Origin: Chlorops oryzae
Lineage: Eukaryota; Arthropoda; Insecta; Diptera; Chloropidae
Assembly: GCA_020466095.1 (NCBI GenBank)
Contig: CM035806.1
Coordinates: 124,547,407 to 124,611,406, forward strand
Length of the DNA stretch: 64,000 nucleotides
Reading direction: 5' to 3'
The notes under the pieces were generated by a model, which saw only the letters and a program-made list of their open reading frames with translations, had not been told where the DNA came from and ran no database searches. This document shows positions 59,343-64,000 of this stretch, in pieces (positions within the stretch are counted from its first letter, which is position 1; each line of letters opens with the position of its first letter). A program made the position numbers and the translations under genes.

Positions 59343-60470
59343 AACAAGTAAGAAAGCCAAATTCGGTCAAGCCCGGCTTTGAAATACCCAGCGTCCCGAT
59401 ATTATTGGCGCACTATGTTACGAAAAATCTCCATTTGTGGGCGTGGCAGTGGGCGGGCTACATAAACACCTTTCATTCGCCTTGGTCAACCTATGTTGCA
59501 AATTTGAAGCTTTTACGCTTTTTACTTCGGATCAGGGACGTAGCCAAGGGGGGCCTTTTGGGTGTTAAAACCCTCCCGTCGTCAATCTGACTATGTTATT
59601 TTAAATTGTGTTTCCAATGCACTCTTTGGCACAAATTAAAACTTCAAGAAGCAAGAACGGAAACGGTTACATTGAAGACAAAATTGGAGCGGAGCTCAGA
59701 AGTTCAAACATACTCTACTAGGTTCGACGAGCAATGTCCAAATGGCAGATTGTTCTCGCATCGTGATCGAGAATAAAATTCCATTCAAGATGCATGAACG
59801 TCTAAGCGCTGCTTCAGTGTTGCCCACTCGATTTAAGCAGGTATGAAAATTACACTGTTCTACAACGAAATCCTCCTTTAACCCTAGTCCTTATAACCGG
59901 GTACAGGTGTGGCCAGTGGGCACTTTGGAGTGATGTACCTCCTAAACCATTTATTGTAATTTTATAAAACTCCGGATCTAGGAAGATTACGGTAATCCGC
60001 TTCGACTGCCACCTGATGTGCTGGGTCAAGGCATTGTGGAGCTATGATCCTCCAAAGTCTTTACCCCCATAAACGTATATCCAAGTACAGGTGTGGCCAC
60101 TATCTTTTAGTGCAATTTTATAAGTTTTCTACATAAATAAAACATTTGTTTTTTGCTATAAGATAATGTAAATGTATGTTTTTATTTATATATATTTATT
60201 TTTTATAACTTAAATGATTTATTTTATTTCTTTATTGTTGCAAATTTCACATAAAAACAAAGTGCTTGAATGCTGCAAACAAATTGGCCGTTTGCATGAG
60301 TAACGTTTACATGTAAAGAGTGCGTCTTCTGCGCTCATTTTTCTGCTCTCGAAAAGTGGTTTTTATTGTTGTTCTGCCCAACAGAACTGGGCGAAGTTTT
60401 ACTTACACGTAGCTGAATATATTTCCTTTATGACAGGTAGTTGAAATCCTGAAGAAATAACCACGAAATA

Positions 60471-61756
60471 TTAGGTGTAGTAAAAAGAAATCCATTATTT
60501 TTGCATTAAATTGAGGGCTTTATTTAAGATAGTTAGAATGACCCGATTTAGGTCAAATATGCGCCGTTTTGTTCAATAACTTGTTGCCATTTTAAAGGTA
60601 ATTTCATTATGCCTTTCTCATAGAAGCCCTCGTTCCTATTAGCAAAAAATTGAGACAGTCGAATTTCAGAAGCCTCTCTTGAAGCGAATGTTTCACCAGC
60701 AAAATTGTTCGCCATGGACAGGAACAGATGGTAATAACTTGGTGCCAGGTCCGGACTATAAGGTGGATGCAGAAGAACCTCCCAACCAAACTCCCGGAGC
60801 TTCTGGCGAGTCACTATCGATGTGTGTGGCCTGGCGTTGTCCTGATGGAACACAATTCCTCTCCTATTGGCCAAAGCTGGCCGCTTATGGGCGATTGCTT
60901 CCTTCAGACGGTCCAATTGTTGACAGTAGAGTTCCGAGTTAAGAGTTTTGCCGTATGGGAGCAGCTCATAGTAGATAATTCCCTGCCAATCCCACCAAAC
61001 ACACAGCAAAACCTTCCTGGCCGTCAATCCTGGCTTGGCCACCGTTTCCGCCGGTTCACCGTGTTTCGACCACGACCGTTTTCGCTTGACGTTGTCGTAA
61101 GTGACCCACTTTTCATCACCAGTCACCAACCGCTTCAGAAATGGGTCGATTTTGTTGCGGTTCAGCAGCGATTCGCAGATGGAAATTCGGTCTATGAGGT
61201 TTTTTTGCGTTAACTCGTATGGCACCCATACATCGAGCTTCTTTGTGTATCCAGCCTTATTCAAATGGTTCCAAACGGTTTTTTGTGCAATCTTTAGCTC
61301 TTTTGCAATCGAAACAGTGCTAACATGACGGTCGGACTCGATAATTTCCATGATTTTATCGACATTTTCGACAATGGGCCTTCCAGTGCGTGGTGCATCC
61401 TTGACATCGAAGTTACCGGAACGGAATCGACGAAACCAAAATTGCGCATGATTGGCTGTTACAGTATCAGGTCCATAAACGCTATTCACATTTTCAGCCG
61501 CCTGGCTTGCGTTTTCTCCCTTATCGAAGAAAAACTGTGAAATGTAGCGAATTTTCTCTTTGCTGATGTCCATCTTTGACAAGCTCTCAAACAAAACTGA
61601 ATCAATCAATCAAAAAAGTGTCAAAAAAGCTTTTTTAGTAGGAACTGTCATCTTTCTAATGCCCCCTAGCGGAACACGATCGGACTTATACAAGCGAGAT
61701 GCAGATAAATAACGCCATCTATTGGAAAAATAATGGATTTCTTTTTACTACACCAA
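60471..61756 (-). mobile_element. mariner element, mellifera-like, near full length
   Basis: TIRs of about 30 bp with the shared core GGTGTAGTAAAAAGAAATCC are at both ends, with TA outside (60469-60470, 61757-61758). The length of 1286 bp is normal for mariner. It contains a complete transposase frame. Two-base differences between the TIRs and the full frame suggest a fairly young insertion. Confidence 0.92.
60548..61573 (-). CDS. mariner transposase, uninterrupted but with a catalytic Asp replaced
   Basis: The start MDISKEKIRYISQFFFDKGE at 61573 is chosen because family members begin just before this helix; an ATG 12 codons earlier (61609) also exists. The order is: paired helix-turn-helix DNA-binding region (ENASQAAENV to VWNHLNKAGYTKKL, with FDVKDAPRTGRP linker), WVPYEL (family WVPHEL), first Asp in VTGDEKW, second in HQDNARPHTS, and YSPDLAPSYYHLF where all active mariners have YSPDLAPSDYHLF. 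The third Asp of the D,D34D triad is Tyr (GAT to TAT), so the enzyme should not cut. 341 residues, the usual length. The FDVKDAPRTGRP and VDKIMEII words suggest the mellifera subfamily. Confidence 0.92.
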   Translation of the reverse strand: MDISKEKIRYISQFFFDKGENASQAAENVNSVYGPDTVTANHAQFWFRRFRSGNFDVKDAPRTGRPIVENVDKIMEIIESDRHVSTVSIAKELKIAQKTVWNHLNKAGYTKKLDVWVPYELTQKNLIDRISICESLLNRNKIDPFLKRLVTGDEKWVTYDNVKRKRSWSKHGEPAETVAKPGLTARKVLLCVWWDWQGIIYYELLPYGKTLNSELYCQQLDRLKEAIAHKRPALANRRGIVFHQDNARPHTSIVTRQKLREFGWEVLLHPPYSPDLAPSYYHLFLSMANNFAGETFASREASEIRLSQFFANRNEGFYEKGIMKLPLKWQQVIEQNGAYLT

Positions 61757-63256
61757 TATAAATAAATTGCAAAAAATTCCTACTGGCCACACCTGTACTT
61801 GGTTATACTTACGTTCTTGTAGTAAAAGTCGGTTATAAGGACTAGGGTTAAAGTTTATTAGTGCTTCTGTTTGATTTTGTCTCCCGAAAAATTGAAAAAT
61901 ATCAAAAAAATTTTATCACGTAAGGATTTCGAGAAAATTCCGTTTCAAATTTTGAGCACCATTGCATCATTTAAATGTTACTCAAAAAAAAAAAAAAAAT
62001 ATTCGTATTATTTTTTTAATAGTTCGAATTTTTTCATTAATCACAAATAATCCTGATTATTTTTGAATTTTTTCGTAATCGTAAACTTTTTATGTGCAGT
62101 TGTGTGTGCAGATAATCAAATACAGGCACGGCAGAGCGCCGTTTACATGGGTATTTTACCCACTCGAAATTTTTCAAGTAAATATTTCACTCTGTAGGAA
62201 TATCACGAAAGTTTTTCAATATTAGTCCAAAAATTAATTTTTGGTGACATTTTGAGATCGAAAAAATAAATTAAGACAATCTGACTTAACCAAGTATCGC
62301 GATTTACTATATTCACTGACTACTTTCAGAAGTTTTAAAGATTTTTTTTTTTTTTAATGAAGTGTAAATTTTGGTTATGAAATGTGTAATATGAAATAAT
62401 ATTTTTATTATCTCTTAATGTACTTGATATTGGTATGTCGATTTTGTTGGAACTTTCCATACCACTGAACCACAGCAAAACACACTCTCGATCAACTACC
62501 CTCTCAGGTAAACTCTGTTCTGATTGTAAAAAATTATTAAAACTATTAATTAATAAAATCAGCAATGATTGTTTGGTTTGGTTTAAGTTATATAATTTTC
62601 AGCAACTTTTATACGCACACTATGGTGCTTCTTCTTTTGGAGTTCTGTTTCTTACTTTTTAATACTTTTGTTACGACTTACGGTTTCATTGACGTATTGT
62701 TTCGAAAGAATGTAAATTGTTAGGCAGCAAAAAATTGGAAATATAAAAAACCCCCCGTCTGAAAATCCTGGCTACGTGCCTGCTTCGGATATTACAATAA
62801 ACCCTTATTTGTGGGCTTACTTATGGGCGTGGCTCGAGGAGGACGGCGTCATTTTTTTCCCTGGATATGTCCCTTTTTGTAGTTTACCAGTACACCAAAT
62901 ATCAATGGAATGTGTTGAGTGGATCGCAAGTTACAAGCATTTTACTGAAAACACATTAAATTCATTTGTGGGCGTGGCAGTGGGTATATGTCTTCCATTT
63001 TTACTAAGGGTCATACTCAAATCCCGATATACCTGTGTGCCAAATTTCGACTTGGTTGGTCCAGCCGTTTCGGAAGAGATCCGAACACAGACGGATGGAC
63101 AGACGGACGGACGGACAGACTGACATGTCGAACTCGATTCAGTTTTTGATCCTGATCAAGAATATATATATATATGTCTATATCTACATAGCTTAGTTCT
63201 GGCTGTTACAAGATTCGCACAAAACTAATATACACTGCTTAAGCTGGGTATAATAA

Positions 63257-64000
63257 AAGTGTCACTTGTTGTATTGTATGCTATAAAGATTCTATTCGAT
63301 TAACTATTTCGATCATAAGTTTCAATCGTGCAACACCAATAACAATAACAACAACACATTGAATTCTTGGCTGGCTTCGCACTCACAAATATGGATTTCT
63401 TGCTAAATGAAAAGGTCCTGGCATTTCGCGAATTCTCAGGCCTGCTTTACACAATTTAAGAGCCAGGCATGTTCGAGTGGATTGAGGGTAGCTTGGGCTC
63501 TGGTTTTAAAAATGTCTATCGCTGGGTACGTGATATTTTTATTATTATTTTTTTAAATTTTTCTTTGACAAATTTTACTCCGCGTTAAGAATTTCGTTGC
63601 TCGAATCTGAGGTCAGGGTTTATGGTTACTTTTTTACACAGGAGACTTCCGATTTACCGAGCTCAACGTTGCCACTTCTCGTTAAATTGAATCGTATCAT
63701 ATATGGACATTTCCACAGAAAGGTGTACCGGAAATGAAAATGCCCCAGTTCCTTAAAACAATTTTTGGGTATGTACTATCATAGTAACACATCTGAATTC
63801 CACTATTTAAGAAAGATTGGTGGTTATAGTCAGCCCTCATTTCTGTAAAACATAGGTAAAGGCTTATTTTTTTGTATTTGTGTTTCTTAAATTACCTTTA
63901 AAAGTGCTTTATCTATGAAATTTGGGCCATTTTAGTAACCTGATCAATGGAAGTTATCGTCCTTAATAATTCCATTCAGAAGAATCAACCAAAACAACAA
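63257..64000. other. No confident gene at the right edge
   Basis: A plus-strand ATG at 63395 opens MDFLLNEKVLAFREFSGLLY but stops after 22 codons. A nearby second frame from an ATG at 63469 reads MFEWIEGSLGSGFKNVYRW into a GTACGT donor-like site. These might be the remains of a gene but I cannot assign them. Confidence 0.3.

Larger units (their letters stand above)
59882..61847. mobile_element. TTAA-flanked element hosting a mariner
   Basis: Ends CCCTAGTCCTTATAACC and GGTTATAAGGACTAGGG are perfect inverse complements with TTAA outside (59878-59881, 61848-61851), which is piggyBac-like. The words GTACAGGTGTGGCCA at 59902 and 60074 and the complement at 61783 are further internal repeats. About 0.68 kb without the mariner; no coding capacity of its own. 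Confidence 0.87.
59533..62782. mobile_element. hAT-like element containing two further elements
   Basis: TIRs CAGGGACGTAGCC and GGCTACGTGCCTG lie within an 8-bp duplication CTTCGGAT (59525-59532, 62783-62790). Without the nested 1966-bp element the hAT piece is about 1.28 kb and has no recognisable transposase, so it is non-autonomous or eroded. Confidence 0.87.
59343..63256 (+). mobile_element. DINE-1-like family B copy, opened by a 3.25-kb nest
   Basis: Left part 59343-59532 (ACAAGTAAGAAAGCCAAATT, hairpin CGGTCAAGCCCGG) and right part 62783-63256 (ending AAGCTGGGTATAATAAAA) are the two halves of one family B element. They join as TTTACTTCGGATATTAC once the hAT insertion and one 8-bp duplication are removed. 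Confidence 0.87.

Noticed and set aside
60728..61213. 161-codon plus-strand frame
   Set aside because: Antisense shadow of the mariner transposase.

Overview
The window is a stretch of insect genome, almost certainly from a higher fly (Diptera). The evidence is two intron-containing host genes with fly-type proteins, AT-rich intergenic DNA, DINE-1-like elements with GTCT/GTCC cores, and mellifera-type mariner, piggyBac, PIF/Harbinger and hAT elements. A tephritid-like fly is my guess; the sequence alone does not give the species.

Host genes. (1) On the minus strand, 4137-5970 (possible longer start at 6219) encodes a seven-transmembrane, class C-like receptor. Its exon ends at a perfect splice donor, so the gene continues toward or past the left edge. 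(2) On the minus strand, six exons between 57319 and 28462 assemble, with every splice phase agreeing, into the C-terminal 1613 residues of rolling pebbles (rols/antisocial, TANC family): RING finger, low-complexity linker, P-loop ATPase, ankyrin repeats and TPRs. The 5' exons lie beyond 57319 and were not found. The gene is stretched by a 22-kb intron (34244-56287) full of repeats, and a nest of transposons lies upstream of its RING exon.

Everything else is mostly mobile DNA. Left part (1-28 kb): a 508-bp hAT-like element; a complete but decayed PIF/Harbinger element (6784-10165) carrying a SANT/Myb-like gene and a broken HARBI1-type transposase with a TTAA element inside its exon; a 2.1-kb hAT-like element rich in GGTACC-type motifs; a foldback hAT inside a DINE; a piggyBac transposase pseudogene interrupted by a 247-bp TA-flanked MITE; a family of elements with CATATA termini and 8-bp target duplications; and a direct duplication (24.1 kb / 26.2 kb).

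Middle part (32.7-57 kb, rols introns): DINE-like copies of two families, three long (AG)n arrays, a TCTGTCTTTC array, tRNA-like SINE candidates, and an unusual element type (1.1 kb at 40177-41287, and a possible 6.9-kb relative at 48890-55767) built from GACTT...AAGTC palindromes with CCCAAGTAGCAAAATAG termini.

Right part (57.3-64 kb): a four-level Russian doll, namely a DINE-like element containing a hAT-like element, containing a TTAA-flanked element, containing a mariner whose reading frame is open but whose third catalytic Asp is Tyr.

Many transposon boundaries here are supported by target-site duplications read directly from the sequence. In three cases removing the insert restores a reading frame or matches an empty copy elsewhere in the window.
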